The notes under the pieces were generated by a model. The model made no database searches, was not told where the DNA came from, and saw nothing but the letters and a program-made list of their open reading frames with translations. Positions 1-6,627 of a stretch of 13,475 nt of DNA are shown here, piece by piece. This stretch comes from JBHGBB01 sp041946755 (lineage in GTDB: Bacteria; UBP4; UBA4092; JAOAEQ01). Made by a program: the position numbers and the translations under genes. The stretch lies in contig JBHGBB010000105.1 of the NCBI GenBank assembly GCA_041946755.1, forward strand, positions 1 to 13,475, written 5' to 3'. Position 1 is the first letter of the stretch. Each line of letters opens with the position of its first letter.

Positions 1-117
1 TTACCACCAGATAAATTAATCAATAAATTCGTTATTGGCGAGTTTGTCGATTATCGGACTCCGGAATATTGCCAAGAATATCTAAAAGTTATTGAGAAAG
101 CGCAGGGAAAAGTATAA
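1..117 (+). CDS. korB: 2-oxoacid:ferredoxin oxidoreductase beta subunit, C-terminal end (partial)
   Basis: An open frame runs from base 1 to a TAA at 115-117, giving the last 38 residues of a protein whose start lies outside the window. The visible tail (LPPDKLINKFVIGEFVD, then RTPEYCQEYLKVIEKAQGKV) is a short helical C-terminus of the kind that ends KorB-type thiamine-diphosphate-binding beta subunits. The identification leans mainly on position: the next gene, 4 bases on, is the gamma subunit of the same enzyme, and korA-korB-korC order is common. In the complex, beta binds thiamine diphosphate and takes part in oxidative decarboxylation of 2-oxoglutarate with ferredoxin as electron acceptor. 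The sequence seen is too short to exclude a pyruvate or branched-chain 2-oxoacid enzyme. Confidence 0.6.
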   Translation, partial: LPPDKLINKFVIGEFVDYRTPEYCQEYLKVIEKAQGKV

Positions 118-121
118 TACT

Positions 122-673
122 ATGCAATCTGACCGTATAGAGATTCGTTTATCCGGTTCCGGTGGACAAGGACTGATTACTGCCGGAATCATTCTCGCCG
201 AAGCGGCGGGAGTATATGAACATAAACAAGCGACTCAATCGCAGTCGTATGGTCCGGAAGCGCGCGGTGGTGCTAGTAAATCGGAAGTTATCATCAGCAC
301 GCAGGATATCGATTATCCCAAGGTAATCCAACCGGATATTTTATTGGCAATGACTTCTTTAGCCAAAGAGAAATACCTCGCCGATTTAAAACCAAATGGG
401 ATTGCGATAATCGATTCTACTTTTGTAAAGGAAACCATTGCAAAACCAGGTGTATATTCTATTCCTATCAGTAAACTTGCTAAAGAGCAAACCGGAAAGA
501 TGATTACGGCGAATATCGTTGCTCTTGGTGCGATTGTCGCTATAACCAACATCGTTTCCCGGAAAGCGGTTGAACAGGCGGTATTAGCCCGGGTACCCAA
601 AGGTACTGAGAAACTCAATATTGCTGCCTTACGCGCCGGATTCAATGCCGGCGATGCCGTGTTAAAATCATAA
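122..673 (+). CDS. korC: 2-oxoacid:ferredoxin oxidoreductase gamma subunit
   Basis: 183 residues, the usual size for a free-standing gamma subunit. The N-terminus has the glycine-rich signature SGSGGQGLITAGIILAEAA (about residues 10-28), followed by QSQSYGPEARGGASKSEVI (about 41-59), both diagnostic of the pyruvate/ketoisovalerate oxidoreductase gamma domain. In-frame starts further upstream (TTG at 92) would overlap the beta-subunit gene; ATG 122 is preferred because it follows the beta stop by 4 bases and has AGGGAAAAG upstream. The subunit is part of the KOR complex that interconverts 2-oxoglutarate and succinyl-CoA with ferredoxin in the cytoplasm. The adjacent sucC/sucD use the product succinyl-CoA, which favours 2-oxoglutarate over pyruvate as substrate. 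That substrate choice is inference from context; the family assignment is firm. Confidence 0.88.
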   Translation: MQSDRIEIRLSGSGGQGLITAGIILAEAAGVYEHKQATQSQSYGPEARGGASKSEVIISTQDIDYPKVIQPDILLAMTSLAKEKYLADLKPNGIAIIDSTFVKETIAKPGVYSIPISKLAKEQTGKMITANIVALGAIVAITNIVSRKAVEQAVLARVPKGTEKLNIAALRAGFNAGDAVLKS

Positions 674-723
674 AACTGAAATCATATTTTGGAATAATAT
701 AGGCTATAGAAAGGATTAATTGG

Positions 724-1854
724 ATGAAAATTCACGAATACCAGGCAAAGCAGATTATCGCTAAATTCCAAATTCCTATTCAAAAAGGTGATGTCGCTAC
801 TACGGTTAAAGAAGCAGTAGCTATCGCTGAGAAACTCAACATGCCCGTGGTGATTAAAGCACAAGTGCATGTTGGAGGTCGAGGGAAAGCCGGTGGGGTT
901 AAACTCGCAGCTGATATAAAATCGGTGGAAGCAGCAGCTACCGCCATCCTCGGTATGAAAATTAAAGGATTAACCGTAGAAAAAGTGTTGATCGCTGAAG
1001 CGGTTGATATCGATAAAGAGTATTATCTCGGGATAACGGTTGATCGGGAAGCGCAGCGGAATATTTTTATGGTGAGTTCAGCCGGAGGTGTTGATATTGA
1101 AGCCGTCGCTGCGAATACGCCGGAGAAAATAGCTAAAACCCATGTTAATCCCGGTATCGGATTGCATGATTACCAGCTACGTCAATTATGTTATGCGGCG
1201 AAATTAGATAAGCAATATATTGCAGCCATCAGCCAAATCTTAACGAAATTATACCGGGCTTATATCGCTACCGATGCCTCGTTAGCAGAGATAAATCCAT
1301 TAGTGATAACCAAACAAGGAACAATCATCGCAGCCGATGCGAAAATTAATATCGATGATAATGCGTTATACCGGCATCCGGAATTCGATATCTATAAAGA
1401 AGAGAGTGAAGAGGATGCCATTGAAGCGGAAGCGCATCGGCGGAATATTCAATATGTCCGGCTAGACGGAAACATCGGTATTCTCGGGAATGGAGCCGGA
1501 TTGGTTATGGCAACCATCGATGAGGTTAAACGAGCCGGAGGAGCAGCCGCGAATTTCCTGGATATCGGGGGCGGTGCCAAATCCGAGTTGGTAAAAAATG
1601 CGTTAGAAATCGTTTTGATGGATAAAAAGATCACCGGTATTATGTTTAATGTTTTCGGTGGAATCACCCGGTGTGATGAGGTTGCCAAAGGATTAATCGA
1701 AGCCACCAGAACCATGAAAATCGATGTACCTATCGTAGTACGTTTAACGGGAACGAATGAATTTGAAGGACGGGAACTGCTGAAATCAACGAAATTAGTC
1801 CCTGCAGAGAGCATGCAAGAAGCAGCACAGAAAATCGTTCAATTAACGAAATGA
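724..1854 (+). CDS. sucC: Succinyl-CoA synthetase (ADP/GDP-forming) beta subunit
   Basis: 376 residues, slightly shorter than the E. coli enzyme (388). It starts MKIHEYQAKQIIAKF, the standard SucC N-terminus. An ATP-grasp fold follows, with the nucleotide-binding GGRGKAGG loop at about residues 51-58, AEINPLV near 184-190, the LDIGGGA turn near 279 and FNVFGGITRCDEVAKG near 308-323, the family's C-terminal phosphate/CoA-ligase region. With SucD it forms the enzyme that couples succinyl-CoA cleavage to substrate-level phosphorylation, or runs in reverse in a reductive TCA cycle. The ATG at 724 has GAAAGGATT about 7 bases upstream. The gene lies 50 bases after korC and 22 bases before sucD, consistent with one operon in which KOR makes the substrate. 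Nothing is missing or truncated. Confidence 0.97.
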   Translation: MKIHEYQAKQIIAKFQIPIQKGDVATTVKEAVAIAEKLNMPVVIKAQVHVGGRGKAGGVKLAADIKSVEAAATAILGMKIKGLTVEKVLIAEAVDIDKEYYLGITVDREAQRNIFMVSSAGGVDIEAVAANTPEKIAKTHVNPGIGLHDYQLRQLCYAAKLDKQYIAAISQILTKLYRAYIATDASLAEINPLVITKQGTIIAADAKINIDDNALYRHPEFDIYKEESEEDAIEAEAHRRNIQYVRLDGNIGILGNGAGLVMATIDEVKRAGGAAANFLDIGGGAKSELVKNALEIVLMDKKITGIMFNVFGGITRCDEVAKGLIEATRTMKIDVPIVVRLTGTNEFEGRELLKSTKLVPAESMQEAAQKIVQLTK

Positions 1855-1876
1855 AAGGATTAACTATTTCTTTATT

Positions 1877-2746
1877 ATGAGTATTTTAATCAATAAAAAT
1901 ACCAAAGTAATGGTTCAAGGGATAACTGGCCGAGAAGGAGAATTCCATACTAAACAGATGATTGTATACGGGACCAAAGTCGTTGCTGGAGTTACTCCCG
2001 GTAAAGGTGGCTCAACGATTTTAGATGTGCCTATCTTCGATACCGTTAAAGATGCGGTAACCACTACCGGAGCGAATGCTTCTGCGATATATGTACCTGC
2101 GCGATTCGCAGCCGATGCAGCATATGAAGGGATTGATGCCGGGTTGGATTTAATTGTGTGTATTACCGACGGGATTCCGACTCAGGATATGATTCAGGTA
2201 GTGAATGCTTTAAAACAATCGCCATCGCGGTTGATTGGACCGAACTGTCCGGGTATTATCTCACCGGAAGAAAGCAAGATTGGTATTATTCCCGGTAATA
2301 TTGCTAAAAAGGGGAATATTGGAGTAGTATCACGGAGTGGCACGTTAACTTATGAAATTGTCAATGATTTAACCAAATCCGGGTTTGGCCAATCTACCTG
2401 TATTGGAATCGGTGGCGACCCTATTCTTGGCATGCGGTTTATTGATATTCTGCCGTTATTTGAAGCTGACCCGGAAACTAAAGTAGTGGTATTAATTGGT
2501 GAAATTGGCGGGACTGACGAAGAAGTAGCTGCAGAATATATCAAAACGATGACCAAACCGGTAGTAGCGTTTATCTCTGGTCGTACCGCACCGCCTGGTA
2601 AACGCATGGGACATGCCGGTGCGATTATTTCCGGTGGTAAAGGTACCGCTGAAGCTAAATTAGCAGCATTTGCTGCGGCGAAGGTACCAGTGGCAGATAC
2701 TACCCAAGAAATACCGGGTTTGATTAAAAAGATTATCGCCGTTTAG
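1877..2746 (+). CDS. sucD: Succinyl-CoA synthetase alpha subunit
   Basis: 289 residues, the normal length for SucD. The CoA-binding Rossmann domain opens with VMVQGITGREGEFHT (about 11-25); PNCPGII appears near 124-130, and the ligase domain carries VVSRSGTLTYE and IGGDP. The phosphorylated catalytic histidine is at residue 246 in GHAGAIISGGKGTA, the same number as His246 in E. coli SucD. Together with SucC it makes the CoA-ligase heterodimer or heterotetramer. The start is ATG 1877; the AAAGGATTA element just upstream (about 1853-1861) is rather far away, so initiation may rely on translational coupling to sucC. The protein closes with the expected EIPGLIKKIIAV tail. A stem-loop follows 40 bases after the stop and may mark the transcript end. 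Confidence 0.97.
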   Translation: MSILINKNTKVMVQGITGREGEFHTKQMIVYGTKVVAGVTPGKGGSTILDVPIFDTVKDAVTTTGANASAIYVPARFAADAAYEGIDAGLDLIVCITDGIPTQDMIQVVNALKQSPSRLIGPNCPGIISPEESKIGIIPGNIAKKGNIGVVSRSGTLTYEIVNDLTKSGFGQSTCIGIGGDPILGMRFIDILPLFEADPETKVVVLIGEIGGTDEEVAAEYIKTMTKPVVAFISGRTAPPGKRMGHAGAIISGGKGTAEAKLAAFAAAKVPVADTTQEIPGLIKKIIAV

Positions 2747-2785
2747 GATAATTGACTATAATTTTAAACACTAGGCAAGATAAAA

Positions 2786-2810
2786 GCAAGTTATCCAATG
2801 GATAACTTGC
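2786..2810 (+). terminator. Stem-loop after sucD, possible weak terminator
   Basis: GCAAGTTATCC (2786-2796), a 3-base AAT loop, then the exact reverse complement GGATAACTTGC (2800-2810): a perfect 11-bp stem lying 40 bases after the sucD stop. A canonical intrinsic terminator would have a T-run directly after it; here the sequence is TCGATAACCTTTATAG, with only a short T-rich patch. It may terminate poorly, act as a 3'-end stabiliser for the kor-suc message, or be a symmetric protein-binding site. The next gene has its own strong ribosome binding site, so a transcription break here is plausible but unproven. Confidence 0.4.
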
Positions 2811-2898
2811 TCGATAACCTTTATAGAATCAATTATATTAAAGTGAATTCACCGCCGGTGAGTTTGCTTTACCTAAAACCATGAGGAGGTAAATGTCT

Positions 2899-3555
2899 AT
2901 GAAACTTAAATGGCTTGGACATAGTTCCTTCTTATTAACTGCTGCTGATGGTATCACGTTATTAACCGATCCTTACCAACCGAATAGTTCTAATGGCACG
3001 TTACGGTATGCTTCTTACACTGAACCGGTGGATATTGTCACCGTCAGCCATGAACATTCGGATCATTGGTATCCTAAAGGATTGGTTGGAAAGCCGACGA
3101 TTGTTAAATGGAGCGGTGCGTATAATGCTAAAGGGATTAATATTAAAGGCGTATCGGTCTTCCATGATACTGAAAAAGGCCGGCAGCGGGGTAATAATAT
3201 TATATTCATTATTACCATGGATACCCTAAAAATCTGTCATTGTGGCGATTTAGGTCATGTACTTTCTACTATAGATATCGCAATGATCGGACCGATAGAT
3301 GTTCTTCTGATACCAGTAGGCGGATATTATACGATTGACGCTAACGATGCGACTGAAGTTATTAAACAATTACATCCGAAACTTGTTATCCCGATGCATT
3401 ATCTGACTGATAAATGCTCGTTTCCGATTAAGCCGGTAGATGAGTTTTTGAAAGGGAAAACGAATTTCCGAAAAGAACAATCGTCAGAGATCGAAGTTAC
3501 TACCAGCTCGTTACCGAAGCAGCAGGAGATTATTGTTTTACAGCATGCGTTATAA
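2899..3555 (+). CDS. MBL-fold metal-dependent hydrolase, UPF0173/UlaG-like
   Basis: 218 residues from the chosen start. ATG 2893 is also in frame, but AGGAGGT (2884-2890) leaves only 2 bases before it and 8 before ATG 2899, so 2899 is favoured; it also gives the usual MKLKWLGHSS beginning. The metal-binding motif SHEHSDH supplies His51, His53, Asp55 and His56. Further metal ligands are expected in CHCGDLGH (113-120, with His114 and Asp117) and in PMHY (His167). The family is a compact zinc or manganese hydrolase without lactamase activity; members are related to the L-ascorbate-6-phosphate lactonase UlaG, but most have no known substrate. It stands alone between sucD and the acyltransferase gene, with about 150 and 104 bases of non-coding sequence on either side. 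No pathway role can be read from the sequence. Confidence 0.88.
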   Translation: MKLKWLGHSSFLLTAADGITLLTDPYQPNSSNGTLRYASYTEPVDIVTVSHEHSDHWYPKGLVGKPTIVKWSGAYNAKGINIKGVSVFHDTEKGRQRGNNIIFIITMDTLKICHCGDLGHVLSTIDIAMIGPIDVLLIPVGGYYTIDANDATEVIKQLHPKLVIPMHYLTDKCSFPIKPVDEFLKGKTNFRKEQSSEIEVTTSSLPKQQEIIVLQHAL

Positions 3556-3593
3556 ATCATATCGCGCTTGGGACGAAATGAGAAACTGCTAGA

Positions 3594-3616
3594 TTAGTAT
3601 TGATTTTCAATATTAA
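3594..3616. repeat. AT-rich inverted repeat upstream of the NifV-like gene
   Basis: TTAGTATTGA (3594-3603), loop TTT, then TCAATATTAA (3607-3616). Nine of ten positions pair, and the tenth is a G-T. It lies about 40 bases after the hydrolase stop and about 44 bases before the next start, in a 104-base gap. It could be an operator or a 3' stem-loop; with so AT-rich a stem, chance is also a fair explanation. Confidence 0.3.
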
Positions 3617-3659
3617 TTAACCAGTATTTATAAATGCGGTTTTTAGAAAGGAGTTATCT

Positions 3660-4904
3660 ATGAGCAATCATGAGGAATGGAATGAAACACCGGTTGAAGG
3701 AACGCAAGATACTTGGCAGATAGAAAACGAAACTGCGGCTCGAATAGAGCGACCCCAAAAAAGGAAAGGTGAAACCAGTGCGATTAAAATTGTTGATACT
3801 ACCTTACGCGATGGTGAACAAACTGCAGGAATAGTGTTTCGATTGGATGAAAAAGTCCAGATCGCTAAACTCCTGGATAAAGCCGGGGTGAAACAAATTG
3901 AAGCGGGATTACCGGCGATGGGTGGCGAAGAAATGGAAGCGGTTAAGGCGATTGCGAAACTCGGATTACGCACCAGCATTTTAGCTTGGAACCGAGTGGT
4001 TATACCGGATATTGATGCCTCAATTGCTTGCGGAGTAGATGCGGTAGCGATTTCAGTTCCCACCTCTGATATTCATATCGAGCATAAACTCCATAAAGAC
4101 CGAAATTGGGTATTGGAAAACCTTGGCCGAACGATAGATTATGCTAAAAGCCATGGTTTATATGTTTCCGCAAATGCGGAAGATGCTTCGCGAACCGAAA
4201 TGGACTTTTTAGTTCAGGTTGCAGAGACTGCGCGTGATGCCGGGGCTGATCGATTCCGGTTCTGCGATACGATTGGTATGCTAGACCCTTTTGAAACGTA
4301 TCGTCGGATTCGAATTATACTCGATGTGGTTGGTCTTCCAGTTGAAATTCATGCACATAATGAGTTCGGGATGGCAACGGCTAATACGATCGCCGGAGTT
4401 CGGGCTGGAGCAACTTATGTCGGAGTTACGGTAAACGGGTTAGGCGAACGAGCCGGAAACGCACCGTTAGAAGAAGTAGTGATGGCATTGAAATATGTCG
4501 AGAAAATCGATATTAAATTCGAATTATCGATGCTCCACGAATTATGCGAGTATGTGGCAAAAGTTTCCGGTCGCGACATCTGGGATTCGAAACCGATTGT
4601 TGGAAAAAAGATCTTCCATTATGAAGCGGCGCATACCAGTGATGGAGTTTTAAAAGAACCCAGTACCTACGAAGCATTTTCGCCATCGGAAATCGGTGCG
4701 GTACGACAGATGCGGATTGGAAAGCATTCCGGCTCTCATGCGGTTAAATCGAAATTTGAAGAGTTTGGTATTCTCCTCGATGACGCCACCACCGCGAAAA
4801 TTATCGAAGCAGTCCGGAAAAAAGCGGTTGAGGTTAAACGGGAATTATTCGATAAAGAATTGATGTTAATCTATTATTCGATCGTTGGCATTCCCGGTAA
4901 ATAG
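3660..4904 (+). CDS. Homocitrate synthase/NifV-family acyltransferase; candidate Re-citrate synthase
   Basis: 414 residues of the DRE-TIM (HMG-CoA lyase-like) family that condenses acetyl-CoA with a 2-oxoacid. The catalytic signature IVDTTLRDGEQTAG starts at residue 44, with Arg50, Asp51 and Glu53. The metal-binding HxH is His231/His233 in EIHAHNEFGMATAN, and VNGLGERAGNAPLEE follows. The barrel ends near 300, leaving a helical linker but not the full regulatory domain of leucine-type isopropylmalate synthases. The sequence is closest to NifV-type homocitrate synthases (EKVQIAKLLDKAGVKQIEAG, SDIHIEHKL). Residues 1-41 are an unusual charged extension; start ATG 3660 is supported by AAAGGAG at 3647-3653. 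The substrate is not certain: no nif or lysine genes are here, while TCA genes surround it, so (Re)-citrate synthase is a real alternative to homocitrate synthase. Citramalate synthase is less likely. Confidence 0.82.
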   Translation: MSNHEEWNETPVEGTQDTWQIENETAARIERPQKRKGETSAIKIVDTTLRDGEQTAGIVFRLDEKVQIAKLLDKAGVKQIEAGLPAMGGEEMEAVKAIAKLGLRTSILAWNRVVIPDIDASIACGVDAVAISVPTSDIHIEHKLHKDRNWVLENLGRTIDYAKSHGLYVSANAEDASRTEMDFLVQVAETARDAGADRFRFCDTIGMLDPFETYRRIRIILDVVGLPVEIHAHNEFGMATANTIAGVRAGATYVGVTVNGLGERAGNAPLEEVVMALKYVEKIDIKFELSMLHELCEYVAKVSGRDIWDSKPIVGKKIFHYEAAHTSDGVLKEPSTYEAFSPSEIGAVRQMRIGKHSGSHAVKSKFEEFGILLDDATTAKIIEAVRKKAVEVKRELFDKELMLIYYSIVGIPGK

Positions 4905-4992
4905 AAGCAAAAGTATAGATTTCAGTTGTCAGATGTTAGGTATCAAGAGACTAATAATCATAATCTAAAATCGGAGTTGGTTTAGGAGCATT

Positions 4993-5835
4993 ATGCGAGA
5001 AATAGAGGCAAAACAAATTACCCATGCAGTAGCAAAAATGTGTGTAGAATCGAATTATATCTTGCCGGATGATGTTCTTACCGCATTAAAACAGCAAAAA
5101 GATAATGAAGAATCTCCTTTGGGAAAAGAGATTTTCGATCAACTTATCGAAAATGCGAAAATCGCTGAAACCGAGAATTGCCCGATATGTCAGGATACCG
5201 GATTAACCGTAGTCTTCGTAGAATTGGGACAAGAGGTTCATATCACTGGTGGTACCCTGACCGAAGCGATTAATGCCGGAGTTAGAAAAGGATATCAAGA
5301 AGGATATCTGCGGAAATCGATTGTCAACCATCCATTCTTACGTAAAAATACCGGGGATAATACCCCGGCAATAATTCATACTACCCCAGTTCCTGGTGAT
5401 AAATTAAAAATCACCATTGCTCCGAAAGGTGGCGGCTCGGAAAATATGAGCGCATTAAAAATGATGAAACCCTCCGATGCAGTTGCCGGAGTTAAAAAGT
5501 TTGTGGTTGATACGGTTAAAGCTGCCGGGTCTAACCCCTGCCCGCCGATTATTGTCGGTGTTGGTGTAGGAGGTAATTTCGAGATGGCAGCGATTCTGTC
5601 TAAAAAAGCGTTGTTACGCGAACTGGGAGTACATCATACTGAAAAGGATATTGCCGAATTAGAGACCGAACTGCTGAAATTAGTCAATCAAACCGGGATT
5701 GGTCCACAAGGACTCGGTGGTAGAATTACCGCACTGGCGGTAAATGTCGAAATTCATCCATGCCATATCGCTAGTATGCCGATAGCGGTTAATATTCAAT
5801 GCCATGCCGCCCGGCATCAGGAAACGATTTTATAA
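4993..5835 (+). CDS. fumA: Fumarate hydratase class I, alpha subunit
   Basis: 280 residues, the length of the N-terminal half of an iron-sulfur fumarase when it is encoded as two genes. Likely [4Fe-4S] ligands are Cys66 in PICQDTGLTVVF, Cys183 in GSNPCPPIIVGVG and Cys270 in NIQCHAARH; their spacing of 117 and 87 roughly follows the cysteines of one-chain class I fumarases. The VGVGVGGNFE and GIGPQGLGG motifs are also typical. The alpha/beta enzyme interconverts fumarate and (S)-malate in the cytoplasm and is oxygen-sensitive. Start ATG 4993 follows TTTAGGAG (4981-4988). Tartrate dehydratase alpha is homologous, but the TCA context favours fumarase. Its partner beta gene is not adjacent: it begins 2.87 kb downstream at 8704, with lemA and a DUF2207 gene between. 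Confidence 0.92.
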   Translation: MREIEAKQITHAVAKMCVESNYILPDDVLTALKQQKDNEESPLGKEIFDQLIENAKIAETENCPICQDTGLTVVFVELGQEVHITGGTLTEAINAGVRKGYQEGYLRKSIVNHPFLRKNTGDNTPAIIHTTPVPGDKLKITIAPKGGGSENMSALKMMKPSDAVAGVKKFVVDTVKAAGSNPCPPIIVGVGVGGNFEMAAILSKKALLRELGVHHTEKDIAELETELLKLVNQTGIGPQGLGGRITALAVNVEIHPCHIASMPIAVNIQCHAARHQETIL

Positions 5836-5870
5836 CGGTTATTTATAAGCTCATTAATTTAATGCAAAAG

Positions 5871-5905
5871 TGATTTTTTTCCATTTGGTAAAGAATCATA
5901 CTGGT
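5871..5905 (+). repeat. 35-bp repeat, copy 1 (upstream of lemA)
   Basis: This 35-base stretch matches 6630-6664 at 30 of 35 positions; the differences are at offsets 6, 19, 23, 29 and 30. Each copy has internal dyad symmetry: TGATT pairs with AATCA, TTT with AAA and CC with GG around an ATTT loop, so it could form a hairpin or bind a dimeric protein. Patchy similarity continues beyond the repeat (TATAA, CGAT and AAGA in the same order in both places). The copy begins 35 bases after the fumarase alpha stop. Confidence 0.65.
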
Positions 5906-5922
5906 ATCTATAAACCGATACT

Positions 5923-5966
5923 TTAAGATATAAATTTAACTTAAGATATTTCAATATTTAAGATAT
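5923..5966. repeat. Three direct repeats of TTAAGATAT
   Basis: Exact nonamers TTAAGATAT begin at 5923, 5941 and 5958, with spacings of 18 and 17 bases. The outer two extend to the 13-mer TTTAAGATATAAA (5922-5934 and 5957-5969). The array lies directly before the possible -10 hexamer at 5971, where activator or repressor sites would be expected. AT-rich sequence raises the chance of coincidental matches, but two identical 13-mers within 50 bases is more than I would expect by chance. Confidence 0.55.
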
Positions 5967-5997
5967 AAAATATAATCATACTGTGGTATTTTTGTTG

Positions 5998-6050
5998 ATA
6001 TGGAGAGGAACCAGAGCGGCTTTAACCCGCTCTGGTTCCTCTCCCCATAT
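5998..6050. repeat. Long perfect inverted repeat (18-bp stem) in the lemA leader
   Basis: GGAGAGGAACCAGAGCGG (6002-6019), a 7-base loop CTTTAAC (6020-6026), then the exact reverse complement (6027-6044). The pairing can continue as ATAT (5998-6001) with ATAT (6047-6050) past a 2-base bulge. It is markedly GC-richer than the surrounding AT-rich DNA. No T-run follows on either strand, so it is not a normal intrinsic terminator. It ends 15 bases before the lemA start and 5 bases before its RBS, so in the mRNA it would form a very stable 5' leader hairpin. It may also be a small dispersed element. I do not recognise it as a known riboswitch. Confidence 0.8.
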
Positions 6051-6065
6051 AACCTGGAGTAAATA

Positions 6066-6623
6066 ATGCACTTTCTAGCAGGCATATTGATAGTCGTTTT
6101 AACCATCATTATCATCTGGTTAATTTCTTCTTTTAATCTATTTATTAAAGGGAAAAATCTGATTGCGGAAGCTTGGAGTGGCATTGATGTCCAATTAAAA
6201 CGGCGCTATGATTTAATTCCGAATCTGGTTGAATCGGTTAAAGGATATAGCCAGCATGAACGGAAATTGTACGAAGATATCGCTAATATCCGGAGTCAGG
6301 CTATTTCAACTCAAGGAGTATTAGAAAAAGGGCAAATCGAAACCGCGTTAACCCAGCAATTACGGAGTTTAATTGCAGTCTCTGAACGGTATCCAGATTT
6401 AAAAGCCAACCAGAATTTCTTAGAGTTACAGAAAAGCCTTACTAATATTGAAGATGAGATTCAGTTAGCCAGGCGATATTACAACGGTACTGTCCGGGAT
6501 TTTAATATAAGGGTAGAATCGTTTCCCAGCAATATTATCGCTATGATTTTCGTTTTCAAACGGGCGGATTTCTTTGAAATTGAGGTTGCAACTCAGCGGG
6601 AAGCACCAACCGTGAAACTATAA
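6066..6623 (+). CDS. lemA: LemA family protein
   Basis: 185 residues, typical of LemA. An N-terminal membrane helix (about residues 2-27, FLAGILIVVLTIIIIWLISS) is followed by the family hallmark AEAWSGIDVQLKRRYDLIPNLV (about 36-57) and a long helical domain with LQKSLTNIEDEIQLARRYYN. The C-terminal SFPSNIIAMIF and ADFFEIE segments are also LemA-like. The protein should be anchored in the cytoplasmic membrane with most of the chain outside or at the membrane surface; the molecular role of the bacterial family is not established. The RBS GGAG (6056-6059) supports ATG 6066. The next gene encodes a DUF2207 membrane protein; LemA and DUF2207 genes are often neighbours, and the pair probably works together. 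Its position between the two fumarase subunits is unusual. Confidence 0.93.
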   Translation: MHFLAGILIVVLTIIIIWLISSFNLFIKGKNLIAEAWSGIDVQLKRRYDLIPNLVESVKGYSQHERKLYEDIANIRSQAISTQGVLEKGQIETALTQQLRSLIAVSERYPDLKANQNFLELQKSLTNIEDEIQLARRYYNGTVRDFNIRVESFPSNIIAMIFVFKRADFFEIEVATQREAPTVKL

Positions 6624-6627
6624 TCCC

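Larger units (their letters stand above)
5836..6065. promoter_or_regulatory. 230-bp AT-rich intergenic region before lemA
   Basis: No coding potential was seen. The region contains, in order: one copy of a 35-base repeat that recurs after lemA (5871-5905); two copies of AATCATACTG (5894-5903 and 5974-5983), each soon followed by GGTAT; three copies of TTAAGATAT (starting at 5923, 5941 and 5958, so 18 and 17 bases apart); a TATAAT at 5971-5976 that could be a -10 box, though I see no convincing -35; and a long GC-rich hairpin (5998-6050). The RBS of lemA, GGAG at 6056-6059, ends the region. The density of repeats suggests a regulated promoter for the lemA-DUF2207 pair. The promoter call itself is only inference. 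Confidence 0.45.

Noticed and set aside
92..121. Earlier TTG start for the KOR gamma subunit
   Set aside because: It would overlap the beta-subunit gene and add MRKRREKYNT, which is not typical of the family. ATG 122 has a suitable upstream purine stretch.
2350..2607. Minus-strand open frames opposite sucD, and similar ones opposite sucC, fumB and sdhA
   Set aside because: They are antisense shadows of strongly conserved genes, with no RBS or recognisable domain, and low-complexity translations.
2753..2762. TTGACTATAAT just after sucD looks like promoter elements
   Set aside because: The -35-like TTGACT and the -10-like TATAAT overlap instead of being about 17 bases apart, so they cannot serve one sigma-70 promoter. 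No second partner was convincing.
3660..4904. 2-isopropylmalate synthase (LeuA)
   Set aside because: The chain lacks the full C-terminal regulatory domain of LeuA and its motifs are NifV-like; no leucine-pathway genes are nearby.
5998..6050. Long hairpin as an intrinsic terminator or integron attC site
   Set aside because: No T-run follows on either strand, and the arms lack the attC core ends (RYYYAAC and GTTRRRY in the right places). No integrase is nearby.
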